From: an uncultured Actinomycetes bacterium
Lineage (GTDB): Bacteria; Actinomycetota; Actinomycetes; Nanopelagicales; Nanopelagicaceae
Reading direction: 5' to 3'
Assembly: GCA_903895995.1 (NCBI GenBank)
Contig: CAITVX010000028.1
Location: 1-56,834 of the forward strand
Length of the DNA stretch: 56,834 nucleotides
This document shows positions 35,947-45,419 of the stretch, piece after piece (position 1 is the stretch's first letter; every line of letters begins with the position of its first letter). The notes under the pieces are model-generated. The model was given only the letters and a program-made list of their open reading frames with translations. It was not told the DNA's origin and did not search any database. The translations under genes were made by a program, and so were the position numbers.

Positions 35947-37286
35947 TAGCGATCAACACCTCCCATAACAGGATCGATAGAAGCGATTGCACCAATGACG
36001 TCAGCGATCATGCTGCCTTCGCACATCGCTGATGTTGATTGGAGATTATTGAAAGATGGTTCGCGGAAGTGAACTCGGTATGGGCGAGTTCCTCCGTCAG
36101 AGACAAGATGTACTCCGGTCTCACCACGAGGAGATTCAATAGCAACGTAGACCTGGCCAGCAGGAACACGGAATCCTTCGGTCACGAGTTTGAAGTGATG
36201 AATAAGGGATTCCATAGATTCGCCCATGATCTCGCGAATGTGTGCGAGTGAGTTACCCATTCCATCAGCACCAACTGAAAGTTGTGATGGCCATGCAATC
36301 TTCTTATCGGCAACCATGACAGGTTGGCCAACTGTCTTATCTAACTTATCGCAGGCTTGTTCGATGATGCGCAGAGACTGCTCGAGCTCTTGCATACGGA
36401 TTAAGAATCGACCATATACATCTGCAGTATCAGTGGTAATGACATCAAATTTATAATTTTCATAACCGCAATACGGTGCAATCTTTCGTAGATCCCAAGG
36501 AAGTCCTGCAGAGCGCAGAACTGGGCCGGTAATTCCAAGAGTTGTGCAGCCAGCTAGATCGAGATACCCGATGTTCTGTGTGCGCTTCATCCAGATTGTG
36601 TTACCAATCAAGAGTTTCTCATTATCTTTAAAGTTCTTGCGAAGTGTCGTGACAGTCTCGCGGATCTTTGCAACACCACCTTCAGGAATATCTTGAGCAA
36701 CTCCACCTGGGCGTACAAAGGCCATATTCATACGTAACCCTGAGATCATCTCAAAGAGATCGAGCACAAGTTCACGCTCGCGGAAAGCGAAGATCATGGG
36801 TGAAAGTGCGCCAAGTTCGAGTGCGCCGGTGCCTAAAGCGACCATATGTGAAGAGATGCGGTTGAGCTCCATCATCAATACTCGGATGATGCTTGCCCGC
36901 TCTGGGACATCTTCTGTAATTCCAAGCAGCTTCTCAACAGCTAAGCAATATGCAGTCTCATTAAAGATAGGGGCCAAGTAATCCATACGTGTAACAAATG
37001 TGACGCCTTGAGTCCATGAGCGGTACTCGGCATTCTTCTCGATACCAGTGTGCAGATAGCCAATGCCGCAACGGGTCTCAGTAACAGTCTCGCCTTCAAG
37101 TTCTAGAATGATGCGAAGTACTCCGTGAGTGGATGGGTGTTGTGGTCCCATATTGACGACAACGCGCTCTTCCTTTGTTGCACCAATCTCAGTTGCAAGT
37201 GAATCCCAATCACCACCGGTTACAGAATAAACGCGACCTTCAGTGGTTTCGCGAGACTCGGCATATGGATCTGAGTATGTACTCAT
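35946..37286 (-). CDS. nuoD: NADH-quinone oxidoreductase subunit D
   Basis: The 49-kDa-type subunit, 446 residues, which with NuoB forms the quinone site. [12 protein letters not shown] carries the conserved His at the quinone pocket, followed by [12 protein letters not shown] and the C-terminal VMGGVDR typical end. It is separate from nuoC, not fused as in E. coli. Overlaps are 4 bases with nuoC and one base with nuoE. Confidence 0.97.
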   Translation of the reverse strand: MSTYSDPYAESRETTEGRVYSVTGGDWDSLATEIGATKEERVVVNMGPQHPSTHGVLRIILELEGETVTETRCGIGYLHTGIEKNAEYRSWTQGVTFVTRMDYLAPIFNETAYCLAVEKLLGITEDVPERASIIRVLMMELNRISSHMVALGTGALELGALSPMIFAFRERELVLDLFEMISGLRMNMAFVRPGGVAQDIPEGGVAKIRETVTTLRKNFKDNEKLLIGNTIWMKRTQNIGYLDLAGCTTLGITGPVLRSAGLPWDLRKIAPYCGYENYKFDVITTDTADVYGRFLIRMQELEQSLRIIEQACDKLDKTVGQPVMVADKKIAWPSQLSVGADGMGNSLAHIREIMGESMESLIHHFKLVTEGFRVPAGQVYVAIESPRGETGVHLVSDGGTRPYRVHFREPSFNNLQSTSAMCEGSMIADVIGAIASIDPVMGGVDR

Positions 37287-37921
37287 CGATATGTCCTTCT
37301 CTCGCTCGGCGGTGGAATGGTTGCGCCTTTATATTCAACAGGAATGCCACCAAGTGGATAATCCTTACGTTGTGGATGTCCCTGCCAATCATCTGGCATC
37401 AAGATGCGAGTGAGTCCAGGGTGTCCATCAAAAATAATTCCAAACATGTCAAAGGTTTCACGTTCGTGCCAATTAACTCCACCCCAGACCTCAACGAGTG
37501 AAGGCAGGTGTGGATCTGAGTCTGGAAGTGCAACTTCTAACCGAACACGACGATTGTGTGTGAGCGAGAGAAGTTCGTAGACCGCATGCAGTTCGCGATC
37601 TTTCTCATCAGGGTAATGGACTCCATTAACACCCATGCACATTTCAAAACGAAGGCTCTCGGTATTGCGAAGTGTGAGCGCAACCGCACGAAGGTGATCT
37701 CGCTTTACATAAAGCGTAAGTTCATTGCGATCAATAACAACTTTTTCAATCGCAGCGCCAAACTCTGGAAAGGCACGTTCTAATTCATCTGCGACCTCAT
37801 CAAAGTAACCGCCAAATGGGCGTTCTGATGAACCTGGAGTTACTTTGGTTCTGACAAGCCCGCTATATCCAGATGTATCTCCGGATCCTGCAACTCCGAA
37901 TGACCCTTTGCTCTCACTCAT
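37283..37921 (-). CDS. nuoC: NADH-quinone oxidoreductase subunit C
   Basis: The 30-kDa-type subunit, 212 residues. The family signature [16 protein letters not shown] and the end motif [15 protein letters not shown] are both present. The first 35 residues are low-complexity (Ser/Gly-rich) and not conserved. It overlaps nuoB and nuoD by 4 bases each. Confidence 0.96.
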   Translation of the reverse strand: MSESKGSFGVAGSGDTSGYSGLVRTKVTPGSSERPFGGYFDEVADELERAFPEFGAAIEKVVIDRNELTLYVKRDHLRAVALTLRNTESLRFEMCMGVNGVHYPDEKDRELHAVYELLSLTHNRRVRLEVALPDSDPHLPSLVEVWGGVNWHERETFDMFGIIFDGHPGLTRILMPDDWQGHPQRKDYPLGGIPVEYKGATIPPPSERRTYR

Positions 37922-38472
37922 GAGAGGAGCCCTGTGATTTGAATAGTTGGCTTTGCAGCGAGCGCAGCAGCTTCTACTTCGCGAATTACGCGTTCACGAT
38001 TAGATCCAAGCTTTGCATCTCCGATATTTTCATGAAGTTTCAAAATTGCATCCATCAACATCTCAGGGCGTGGTGGGCAACCGGGGAGATAAATATCAAC
38101 AGGGACAATGTGATCAACGCCTTGAACGATTGCATAATTATTAAACATTCCGCCTGATGATGCACATGCGCCCATAGCGATGACCCACTTTGGAGCGGCC
38201 ATTTGATCGTAGATCTGGCGTAATACTGGAGCCATCTTATTTGAGACGCGACCTGCAACGATCATCAGATCTGCTTGACGAGGGGATGCGCGGAAGACTT
38301 CCATACCAAAACGTGCAAGGTCATAACGCCCTGCGCCTGCCGCCATCATCTCAATTGCGCAACATGCAAGACCAAAGGTTGCCGGCCAGAGTGAACTCTT
38401 GCGCATATATCCCGCAAGTTTTTCTACAGAGGTGAGGACTACTCCGGAAGGTAACTTCTCTTCAAGACCCAT
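37918..38472 (-). CDS. nuoB: NADH-quinone oxidoreductase subunit B
   Basis: Cluster N2 subunit, 184 residues, the last electron donor to quinone. Ligands: adjacent cysteines in [10 protein letters not shown], then MGACASSGG and [11 protein letters not shown] 38472 gives the conserved [10 protein letters not shown] start, 2 bases after the nuoA stop, with GGAG-type bases about 12 nucleotides upstream. The frame is open further to 38595, but this would lie within nuoA and has no homologous character. Confidence 0.96.
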   Translation of the reverse strand: MGLEEKLPSGVVLTSVEKLAGYMRKSSLWPATFGLACCAIEMMAAGAGRYDLARFGMEVFRASPRQADLMIVAGRVSNKMAPVLRQIYDQMAAPKWVIAMGACASSGGMFNNYAIVQGVDHIVPVDIYLPGCPPRPEMLMDAILKLHENIGDAKLGSNRERVIREVEAAALAAKPTIQITGLLS

Positions 38473-38474
38473 TG

Positions 38475-38834
38475 TTAATCCCACTCCAATCCGCCGCGGC
38501 GCCAAACATATGCATAGGCAACGAAGACGGTAAGGATGAAGATAACCATCTCTACCAAGCCAAAGAGTCCGAGCTTGTCGAATGTAACAGCCCATGGATA
38601 TAAGAAGACAATTTCAATATCAAAGACAATAAAGAGCATTGCGGTTAGGAAGTACTTCACTGGGAAGCGGCCTCCGCCTGCTGCCTGCGGTGAAGGTTGA
38701 ATTCCACACTCATATGCTTCAGATTTTGCTCGGTTGTAACGCTTAGGCCCAGTGATTGCGGCGACGCCAACAGAGAAGGCGGCGAAACCAAAGCCAATAG
38801 CGCCTATAACAAGAATCGGAATGTAGGGATTCAT
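38475..38834 (-). CDS. nuoA: NADH-quinone oxidoreductase subunit A
   Basis: Three-helix membrane subunit, 119 residues. Seen features: YECGIQP (with the Cys of the NuoA loop), [27 protein letters not shown], a highly conserved stretch with the Asp/Glu pair. First gene of nuo, 69 bases after menG. No Shine-Dalgarno precedes the ATG; a promoter-like pair lies in the gap. Confidence 0.96.
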   Translation of the reverse strand: MNPYIPILVIGAIGFGFAAFSVGVAAITGPKRYNRAKSEAYECGIQPSPQAAGGGRFPVKYFLTAMLFIVFDIEIVFLYPWAVTFDKLGLFGLVEMVIFILTVFVAYAYVWRRGGLEWD

Positions 38835-38843
38835 GACTTACAA

Positions 38844-38871
38844 AGTCTATGCGTTATGCGTGATTTGTCAG
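38844..38871 (-). promoter_or_regulatory. Candidate promoter of the nuo operon
   Basis: On the minus strand CTGACA (38871-38866) and TAGACT (38849-38844) are spaced by 16 bases, a good -35/-10 pair. The start point would fall about three bases before the nuoA ATG, giving a near-leaderless message. Confidence 0.45.
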
Positions 38872-38888
38872 TGTGGCAAGCGCCACAC
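38871..38888 (-). terminator. Stem-loop between menG and nuoA
   Basis: GTGTGGC and GCCACAC pair perfectly around a 4-base loop. No T-run follows, so termination after menG would be partial at best; it could also shield transcript ends or bind a regulator, because it abuts the nuo -35 element. Confidence 0.4.
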
Positions 38889-38903
38889 CAGCCCAGGTTG
38901 GCA

Positions 38904-39596
38904 CTACTTCTGCCCAATATGCACTGCAACGATCCCAAAGGAGAGGTCCTGCCAGGCGATGTTGCCCCAGCCAGATTTCTCCATGATCGAAGCTAGAGCT
39001 TTCTGATCTGGCCATGCCTGAATCGACTCTGCCAGGTATATATAAGCCTGCGGGTTGGAGGCGACTTTCTTGGCGATCACGGGGAGGGCCCTCATCAGAT
39101 AGCGCATATAGATATAGCGGAAGAGAGCATTCGTTGGATGGCTAAATTCGGCGATGACAATCTTTCCGCCATCTTTTGTGACACGGTGGGCTTCTGCAAG
39201 TGCTGCCCCTGCATCGTGCGTATTACGCAATCCGAATGAGATTGTCGTGACATCGAAACTTTGATCAGTAAATGGAAGTTTCAAAGCATCACCTTGAATG
39301 AAGGTGAGATCAGGATTTCGCTTTCGGCCCGCAGCGAGCATGCCCTCTGAAAAATCAAGGCAGGTTACGGAAGCTCCTTTATCTGCAAGTGGCCGTGAAG
39401 AAGAACCTGTTCCTGCAGCAATATCGAGGATCTTCATTCCAGGCTTTGGTTCGATAATGGTTGTCACGACTTTGCGCCACGCTTTAGTGCGACCAAGACT
39501 TAAAAGATCATTGAGTAAGTCATACCGTTTTGCGACGCCATCAAACATTGAGGCGACTTCTTCCGGCTCTTTATTGAGATCTGCTGCATTACTCAC
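38904..39596 (-). CDS. menG: Demethylmenaquinone methyltransferase
   Basis: SAM-dependent C-methylation of demethylmenaquinone, the final menaquinone step. The 230-residue UbiE/MenG protein has the family signature YDLLNDLLSLG at 25-35, the SAM motif I DIAAGTGSSS at 58-67, and the FGLRNTHDAGAALAEAHRVTKDGG segment split around residue 130. It begins at GTG 39596, preceded by GAGAAT at -12 to -7 and by no Shine-Dalgarno. It is divergent from menF and upstream of the nuo operon. Confidence 0.95.
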   Translation of the reverse strand: MSNAADLNKEPEEVASMFDGVAKRYDLLNDLLSLGRTKAWRKVVTTIIEPKPGMKILDIAAGTGSSSRPLADKGASVTCLDFSEGMLAAGRKRNPDLTFIQGDALKLPFTDQSFDVTTISFGLRNTHDAGAALAEAHRVTKDGGKIVIAEFSHPTNALFRYIYMRYLMRALPVIAKKVASNPQAYIYLAESIQAWPDQKALASIMEKSGWGNIAWQDLSFGIVAVHIGQK

Positions 39597-39602
39597 GCCT
39601 GT

Positions 39603-39615
39603 ATTCTCGTACGAG
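39603..39615 (-). promoter_or_regulatory. menG -10 candidate overlapping a 10-bp palindrome
   Basis: GAGAAT (39608-39603 on the minus strand) sits at -12 to -7 of the menG GTG. The perfect palindrome CTCGTACGAG (39606-39615) overlaps its 5' end, so a bound protein would block the promoter. Confidence 0.4.
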
Positions 39616-39701
39616 TGGGCTTTTCACACAACTTTCGACGCAGGCCCTCCTGTTGAGTGGTGCCCTCTAGTCACCATTTGGCGTTTTCTCCGTAAGTAGT
39701 C

Positions 39702-39707
39702 AAAGAT
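39702..39707 (+). promoter_or_regulatory. Candidate -10 element of menF
   Basis: AAAGAT lies at -12 to -7 before ATG 39714, with TTGGCG 18 bases upstream (39678-39683) as a -35 candidate. It is a weaker match than others in the window. No ribosome-binding site is visible. Confidence 0.35.
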
Positions 39708-39713
39708 TGGTCT

Positions 39714-40952
39714 ATGTCCACTCGGGTAACGACAGAGATCTTGGGTGAACACCCAGTACTTTCTGCGATCCGTACAGATCATGAACTCTCCACATCCTGG
39801 ATTCGTGGCGGTGATGGACTCATCGGTTTCGGAACTTATGCCCAGAAAGCAGTTCGTGGCGCAGATCGTTTTGAGGAATCCTCGAAGTGGTGGAGAGAGA
39901 TTCGCTCCCAATTTGCCATTGAAAATAATGTGCATGGATCAGGTACCGGGCCGATCCTCTTCACATCATTCTCCTTTGATGAGAATGAGATCTCCGAGTT
40001 AGTCGTTCCTCAGGTTATTGTTGGACGTAAGGCGGGGAAGTCATGGATTACATGGATTGGCGATGGTCCTCAACCAAAACTTCATGAGGTCAAGGATGTG
40101 CACGAGAAACCTTCGAATCCAACTCTCACCTATGCACAAGGTGGACTTTCAGATTCAGAGTGGATGAACCGCGTCAATCTCGCTCTTGGGAAGATTAAAT
40201 CTGGGGAGTTAGAGAAGATTGTTCTTGCTCGTGACATGGTTGTTACGAGTGATAAAGGAATTGATATCCAAGCACTTATGCGATCTCTTGAGAGCGAATA
40301 CCCATCAACGTGGGTCTTCTTAGTACGTAACCTTCTTGGAGCAACTCCCGAGCTATTAGTGCGCTTAAGTAAATCACTTGTTACCTCACGTGTGTTAGCA
40401 GGAACAATTCGTAAGACCGGCGATGAATCTCGAGATCTTGCCCTTGCGGGATCACTTGCAAAGTCATCAAAAGATCTAGAAGAGCACGAGTATGCAGTTC
40501 GATCGGTCGCTGATGCCCTTGCTCCATACTGCTCATCGACAAATGTTCCGGACTCTCCCTTCGTTCTGCATTTAGCAAATGTCATGCACCTTGCCACCGA
40601 TGTAACTGGCGTTGTGAATGAATCCGCGTCACATACAGATATTTTTACTCTTATCGAGGCGCTTCACCCATCTGCTGCAGTCTGCGGAACACCTACTGCA
40701 CAGGCAAAAGTTATTATCAACGAGCTCGAAGAGATGTCACGCGGGCGCTACGCCGGACCCGTTGGTTGGATCGATGCTCGTGGAGATGGAGAAGTCGGAA
40801 TTGCGCTTCGATGCGGAATGATTGATGAATCACAGCACCAGGTTCGTATCTTTGCTGGGTGTGGAATAGTTGCAGATTCAATCCCTGAAGATGAGCTAGC
40901 TGAAAGTCAGGCTAAGTTGATTCCTATGCGAACGGCACTAGCAACTCTCTGA
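39714..40952 (+). CDS. menF: Isochorismate synthase
   Basis: Converts chorismate to isochorismate, the first committed menaquinone step. The 412-residue protein belongs to the chorismate-binding family: EKIVLARDM, LFLVRNL-type strand, HPSAAVCGTP with catalytic surroundings, and GPVGWIDARGDGE followed by FAGCGIVADS. Its 3' end overlaps the converging menD gene by 46 bases. Divergent from menG across 117 bases. Confidence 0.93.
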   Translation: MSTRVTTEILGEHPVLSAIRTDHELSTSWIRGGDGLIGFGTYAQKAVRGADRFEESSKWWREIRSQFAIENNVHGSGTGPILFTSFSFDENEISELVVPQVIVGRKAGKSWITWIGDGPQPKLHEVKDVHEKPSNPTLTYAQGGLSDSEWMNRVNLALGKIKSGELEKIVLARDMVVTSDKGIDIQALMRSLESEYPSTWVFLVRNLLGATPELLVRLSKSLVTSRVLAGTIRKTGDESRDLALAGSLAKSSKDLEEHEYAVRSVADALAPYCSSTNVPDSPFVLHLANVMHLATDVTGVVNESASHTDIFTLIEALHPSAAVCGTPTAQAKVIINELEEMSRGRYAGPVGWIDARGDGEVGIALRCGMIDESQHQVRIFAGCGIVADSIPEDELAESQAKLIPMRTALATL

Positions 40953-42478
40953 TAGATCTCTTTGAGACGAGCAGCATTATCTGCGCGTGTTGGCAGTTCA
41001 ACAATCACAAAATTCAATCCCTCTGGTTGTGATGCGATTACTTGAACAAGATCGGCATTTGATTTAACCCGCATAACCGGTTGCCCAAATCCAGCAATGA
41101 TCTTTTCAAGGTCTAAGTTGTGAGGAGTTCCGAAGATTCTCTCAAAATCTGCAACGCCAGCTTGAGGAAGTGTGGAGAATATTCCGCCACCATTGTTATC
41201 CAGAATAAATACAGTGAGATTCTCATCGATGGGGTTAGCCAGCGCAGAGATATCGTGAAGCGCTGTCAGATCGCCAATCACTGCGTAGGTGCGTTCAAAG
41301 CGCGAAGCGATTCCAAAAGCTGTTGCGAGATTTCCATCAATACCTGCCAAGCCCCTATTGGCAAAGACTGATAGCCCTTCGCGAGTGCTTGCACATGCTT
41401 CGATATCGCGAATCGGTCGAGATGACCCCACAAAGAGAGCAGAATCTTCTGGCAGATTTGAAGTAATTGTTTTAATCGCACTCTGCTCAGACCAGACACG
41501 CTCATCTGCCATGACTCGTGAAGCGTGATCACACGCATCGATCCACTTCTGATCCCACTCTTGTGGTGTCGCATGCTTTGTCACATGGGGAATCGAAGTG
41601 AGAATTAGATCTGCGCTTCGCTGCGTGTCAATAAATTGTGTTCGTGGATCGATCACGATGATTCGCTCTGCTTCAGAGATATAACTATTTATGCTCCGTG
41701 AAAGAGTCGTGCGACCAATAATGATGATTTCTGGTGCAGCTAAAGCCGCTCTGATCTTTTCATCAGCAAGAAACAATGATGCATGTGCAAGCGCACTAGT
41801 AATCGAGAGTGGATCTTCGGCGATTACTGGCCAATCTAAAATATCGGCAAATTCATTAATAGCGTCAACTGAAAATCCAGCGCGGTCGTGGCCAACGATT
41901 AAGACTCCGGCCGGTGCCACTGCAATACTCTCTTTGGCCTCAACCTCATCATCAAACTGGGTTAAGGAGAATCCAGCTAGCCAATCATTGTGATCTTGGG
42001 GCAAGAGTGGCTCATCGAATTGCAGATTGATGTGTACCGGTCCCCCGCACAATATTTCGGAGAGGTCGACTGGAGTTGCGGTATCGATGGTTAACAATGG
42101 AGCGAGGATTCCATCTTGAAGAGTGGTCTGATTCGCTCCTGTATTACGCACTCGTGCAGGTCTATCAGCAGTTAAGAAGAGGACTTTCACATCAGAGTGG
42201 AGCGCCTCAAGAGCTGCTGGGTGATAGTTCGCAACTGCCGTGCCACTCGTACAAATGACTGCTACATATTCATTGATTGCTTTGGCAACTCCGAGCGCAT
42301 AAAAACCAGCTCCACGTTCGTCTAAGCGAATATGCAGATCAGCTAGCCCTCGCTCGGCCGCTTCAGAAATAGCGATTGAAAGTGGTGCATTACGAGAACC
42401 GGGAGAAATCACAAAGTCTGAGATTCCAAGTTCAAGAAGTTCGCGGATAGTCGATCGCGCTAGATGCGTCGCATTCAT
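40907..42478 (-). CDS. menD: SEPHCHC synthase (MenD)
   Basis: Thiamine-diphosphate-dependent condensation of isochorismate and 2-oxoglutarate. The 523-residue protein has the N-terminal VISPGSRNAPLSIAI motif, CTSGTAVANYHPAALEA, and a C-terminal ThDP/Mg site GDLTALHDISAL with DNNGGGIFS. ATG 42478 overlaps the menC TGA as ATGA and is preferred over a GTG two codons upstream. The last 46 bases are antisense to the menF end. Confidence 0.95.
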   Translation of the reverse strand: MNATHLARSTIRELLELGISDFVISPGSRNAPLSIAISEAAERGLADLHIRLDERGAGFYALGVAKAINEYVAVICTSGTAVANYHPAALEALHSDVKVLFLTADRPARVRNTGANQTTLQDGILAPLLTIDTATPVDLSEILCGGPVHINLQFDEPLLPQDHNDWLAGFSLTQFDDEVEAKESIAVAPAGVLIVGHDRAGFSVDAINEFADILDWPVIAEDPLSITSALAHASLFLADEKIRAALAAPEIIIIGRTTLSRSINSYISEAERIIVIDPRTQFIDTQRSADLILTSIPHVTKHATPQEWDQKWIDACDHASRVMADERVWSEQSAIKTITSNLPEDSALFVGSSRPIRDIEACASTREGLSVFANRGLAGIDGNLATAFGIASRFERTYAVIGDLTALHDISALANPIDENLTVFILDNNGGGIFSTLPQAGVADFERIFGTPHNLDLEKIIAGFGQPVMRVKSNADLVQVIASQPEGLNFVIVELPTRADNAARLKEIYQRVASAVRIGINLA

Positions 42479-43458
42479 GACCACTGACTCCCTTCACGAA
42501 AGCCTTCGCTCATCCAAATATCTGTGATGCGCTTACTCCACCACTCTACGCGCTCTGTGCTTGCTTGATACTTACGAAGGAGTGCTGGCACTGGTTCGGC
42601 GCGATGGATTTCAATTCTTCCATTATTGGCGGTAAATGCTGGCTCACATATATCTGACTCAAGCAGTGAGAGGGTTCCAAGACCACATGCATAATCCAGA
42701 TTAGGAAAAGATCCAGCAAGGGCGAGGCTATGTGAGATTCCAATTCCAGTTTCAAGTGCGCTTGAGATCACAACAGGTAGACCGATTCGACTCGCAAGGT
42801 TATGTGCAGCTTCCATCCCCCCAACTGGTTGCCACTTTAAAATTGCAATATCTGCATATTGATTGAGTAGCTCCATCTGCGAATCTAAATTCTTACGAAT
42901 TCCCTCATCGACAGCGATCTTGAAAGGTACTTCACGTTTTAACTTTTTCAGATCATCGAGTGATGCACACGGTTGCTCAATATATTCAAAGATATTTCCA
43001 AAGCGTAAGTTGTAGTCATAGAGATGAAGCAGCGCTTCTTCAAGAGTCCAGCCACCGTTAACATCTAAGCGAATCTTCGCTTCTGGCAGATAGTCGAGAG
43101 CTGCTTCAACAAGTTCTGCGCCACCTTCAAAATCATCAACTTTAATCTTTATTGTTGTGCACCCGTCGAAACCCTTTAATACTGAGGCGACTCTCTCTGG
43201 CTCAACTATTGGCAGAGTTGCATTTACCTCAATGCTCTCGCGGTACTGGGTCGGCCAGGGGCGATAAGCAGCTTCTAGAGATGCTTTTAGCCAGGTAGCT
43301 GCTTCAGCACTTTCATACTCAATAAATGGGGAGAACTCACTCCAGCCTTCATCGCCACGAAAGATTGCAACTTCACGTAGATCAATCCCACGAAAACGAT
43401 TCTTCAACGGTATTGAAAGTACGGTGAAATCTCGAAAGATCTCCGTAGGAAAGTTCAT
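42475..43458 (-). CDS. menC: o-Succinylbenzoate synthase
   Basis: Dehydrates SHCHC to o-succinylbenzoate. The 327-residue enolase-superfamily protein has the catalytic KIKVD (acid/base Lys), metal ligands in RLDVNGGW, YIEQP and VDEGI, and the second catalytic Lys in AILKWQPVGG. It lies 15 bases downstream of menB and overlaps menD by 4 bases. Confidence 0.93.
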   Translation of the reverse strand: MNFPTEIFRDFTVLSIPLKNRFRGIDLREVAIFRGDEGWSEFSPFIEYESAEAATWLKASLEAAYRPWPTQYRESIEVNATLPIVEPERVASVLKGFDGCTTIKIKVDDFEGGAELVEAALDYLPEAKIRLDVNGGWTLEEALLHLYDYNLRFGNIFEYIEQPCASLDDLKKLKREVPFKIAVDEGIRKNLDSQMELLNQYADIAILKWQPVGGMEAAHNLASRIGLPVVISSALETGIGISHSLALAGSFPNLDYACGLGTLSLLESDICEPAFTANNGRIEIHRAEPVPALLRKYQASTERVEWWSKRITDIWMSEGFREGSQWS

Positions 43459-43473
43459 TGATGTGTAATCGAA

Positions 43474-44352
43474 TTAAGGTCGCTTAGGGAACTTGCCAAA
43501 GTCTGGTTCACGCTTCTCTTGATAAGCATTGCGTCCTTCTTGGCCCTCTTCAGACATATAGAAGAGCAAGGTTGCATCGCCCGCAAGTTGTTGTACGCCA
43601 GCAAGTCCATCGTCTGCTGCGTTCAATCCTGCTTTTAACAGACGAAGAGCCATAGGTGAATGCCGCAACATCTCGCGGCACCAAGAGACTGTCTCTGCTT
43701 CAAGTTCCGCAACAGGCACGACGGTATTCACTAATCCCATATCGAGCGCTTCAGCTGCATCATATTGACGACATAAGAACCAAATTTCACGTGCCTTCTT
43801 CTGTCCAACGTGCGCTGCTAGAAGTCCTGCGCCATATCCACCGTCAAAGGAGCCAACCATTGGACCTGTCTGTCCAAACTTTGCATTGTCAGCTGCGATG
43901 GTGAGATCGCAAACTACGTGAAGTACATGTCCACCACCGATCGCCCATCCTGCAACCATTGCAACTACTGGTTTAGGTAAGCGACGAATCTGAATTTGAA
44001 GATCAAGAACATTGAGTCGACCAATGCCCTTCTTCGCTAGCTTGTCATCTCCAAGGTAACCATCATCACCGCGAACGTTGATATCTCCGCCTGAACAGAA
44101 TGCCTCACTGCCCGCGCCGGTAAAGATGATGACGCCAACAGTCTCGTTATCGCGAGCGAGCGCAAATGCCTTCTCTAACTCGAAGAGTGTTTGTGGGCGA
44201 AATGCATTGCGTACTTCGGGGCGATTGATCGTTATCTTCGCCATACCTTCAGCAACTTCATAGGTGATATCTGTAAATTCATCGCCGCCTTCGCCGATCG
44301 CCCAAGCGGGGATCGTGCGGGAGCCTGGTTCGCGTTTGATCGGCTTGCTCAT
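43474..44352 (-). CDS. menB: 1,4-Dihydroxy-2-naphthoyl-CoA synthase
   Basis: Crotonase-fold ring closure of o-succinylbenzoyl-CoA. The 292-residue length and the segments [31 protein letters not shown] and [16 protein letters not shown] are diagnostic of MenB. The C-terminal acidic/aromatic [13 protein letters not shown] is also typical. Its start codon is only 20 bases from the start of the divergent menE; TAGGCT lies exactly at -12 to -7. No ribosome-binding site is present. Confidence 0.97.
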   Translation of the reverse strand: MSKPIKREPGSRTIPAWAIGEGGDEFTDITYEVAEGMAKITINRPEVRNAFRPQTLFELEKAFALARDNETVGVIIFTGAGSEAFCSGGDINVRGDDGYLGDDKLAKKGIGRLNVLDLQIQIRRLPKPVVAMVAGWAIGGGHVLHVVCDLTIAADNAKFGQTGPMVGSFDGGYGAGLLAAHVGQKKAREIWFLCRQYDAAEALDMGLVNTVVPVAELEAETVSWCREMLRHSPMALRLLKAGLNAADDGLAGVQQLAGDATLLFYMSEEGQEGRNAYQEKREPDFGKFPKRP

Positions 44353-44357
44353 GCCGA

Positions 44358-44364
44358 TAGCCTA
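44358..44364. promoter_or_regulatory. Shared bidirectional -10 element of menB and menE
   Basis: The 7-base sequence TAGCCTA reads TAGGCTA on the other strand, so TANNNT is present both ways. For menB (minus) it lies at -12 to -7; for menE (plus) TAGCCT lies at -15 to -10. Possible -35 elements: TTGATC at 44336-44341 for menE, and a GTGACG-like hexamer at 44383-44388 (minus) for menB. Confidence 0.5.
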
Positions 44365-44372
44365 CGGTCATC

Positions 44373-45419
44373 ATGGATAAATCGTCACTGCGGCCCTTGG
44401 TGAGCGTGCGCCCTGAGTGGTCCATCCCACAGCAGCGAGATGCCCTTGCCGCCGCAATCGAAGGTGATGGCCCTGCACTTTCATTTGGAGAATCAACGTT
44501 TACAGCCGTGCCAGAAGATTGCGCCATCGTGGTTCCAACAAGTGGCTCGAGCGGAACTCCAAAATCTGTCGCTCTCTCTGCATCTGCATTGATGGCATCT
44601 GCGAGCGCTTCCCATAAATATTTAAGCGCTTCGGCAGGTGACATGTGGTCACTCCTGCTCCCCACTAACCACATCGCGGGAATCAATGTGCTTGTACGTT
44701 CGATTCAACTTGGCACTGTCGTTGGCGATAGTGCATCAGATGCAGCATTTACGGCAATTGTTCCCACACAACTTCATCGCGCACTCAACGGAGATACCGC
44801 GCTACTCGAGCATCTACAGAATGCACAGGCAGTTCTTGTTGGTGGCGCTGCTACTTCTCAAGAACTTATTAATGGGGCTGGAATGGCCGGTATACATCTC
44901 GTCACAACATATGGAATGAGTGAGATGTCTGGTGGCTGTATCTATAACGGTGAGCTTCTTGAGGGAGTACGCATCGCATTTGATGAGGAGATCATCACCC
45001 TCGATGGTCCAATGAAAGCAATCGGATACTTAGGCGAGGCGCCATTTGGAGATACTTTCTTTAGAACGAGCGATTCTGGCTTTATGAAAGATGGAAAAGT
45101 TATCATCACTGGACGCATTGACGATCAGATTATTAGTGGCGGAGAGAAGATCTCTTTGAACGCCATTACAGATTTTTTGCAAGAAGGTACGGTTCAACGC
45201 TTCATGGCAGTGGGATTGCCCGATAGTGAGTGGGGCGAAGTGCTCGCTATTGCAAGTGATGGGGTGATCGATGAGACGCTACTCAAAGAGAGATTGCGCT
45301 CAAAGTTTGGAGCTCACACATCCCCAAAGCGATTCTTATCTAATATCGAGCTTCCATTGACAACAATTGGTAAGCCAGATCGTAGGCAGTTACGTGAGAT
45401 CTTTGGCAGAATGCCCTGA
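44373..45419 (+). CDS. menE: o-Succinylbenzoate-CoA ligase
   Basis: ATP-dependent CoA ligation of o-succinylbenzoate. The 348-residue protein is the short actinobacterial form of the acyl-adenylate family, lacking much of the N-terminal region. The AMP-binding loop is PTSGSSGTPKS at 55-65. TYGMSEMSGG, TSDSG and GRIDDQIISGGEKIS follow, with the late catalytic Lys in IGKPDRR. The TGA shares a base with the menA ATG (TGATG). Confidence 0.94.
   Translation: MDKSSLRPLVSVRPEWSIPQQRDALAAAIEGDGPALSFGESTFTAVPEDCAIVVPTSGSSGTPKSVALSASALMASASASHKYLSASAGDMWSLLLPTNHIAGINVLVRSIQLGTVVGDSASDAAFTAIVPTQLHRALNGDTALLEHLQNAQAVLVGGAATSQELINGAGMAGIHLVTTYGMSEMSGGCIYNGELLEGVRIAFDEEIITLDGPMKAIGYLGEAPFGDTFFRTSDSGFMKDGKVIITGRIDDQIISGGEKISLNAITDFLQEGTVQRFMAVGLPDSEWGEVLAIASDGVIDETLLKERLRSKFGAHTSPKRFLSNIELPLTTIGKPDRRQLREIFGRMP

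Noticed and set aside
38473-38595. Longer nuoB start at 38595
   Set aside because: The extension overlaps nuoA entirely, while ATG 38472 gives the conserved [10 protein letters not shown] start.
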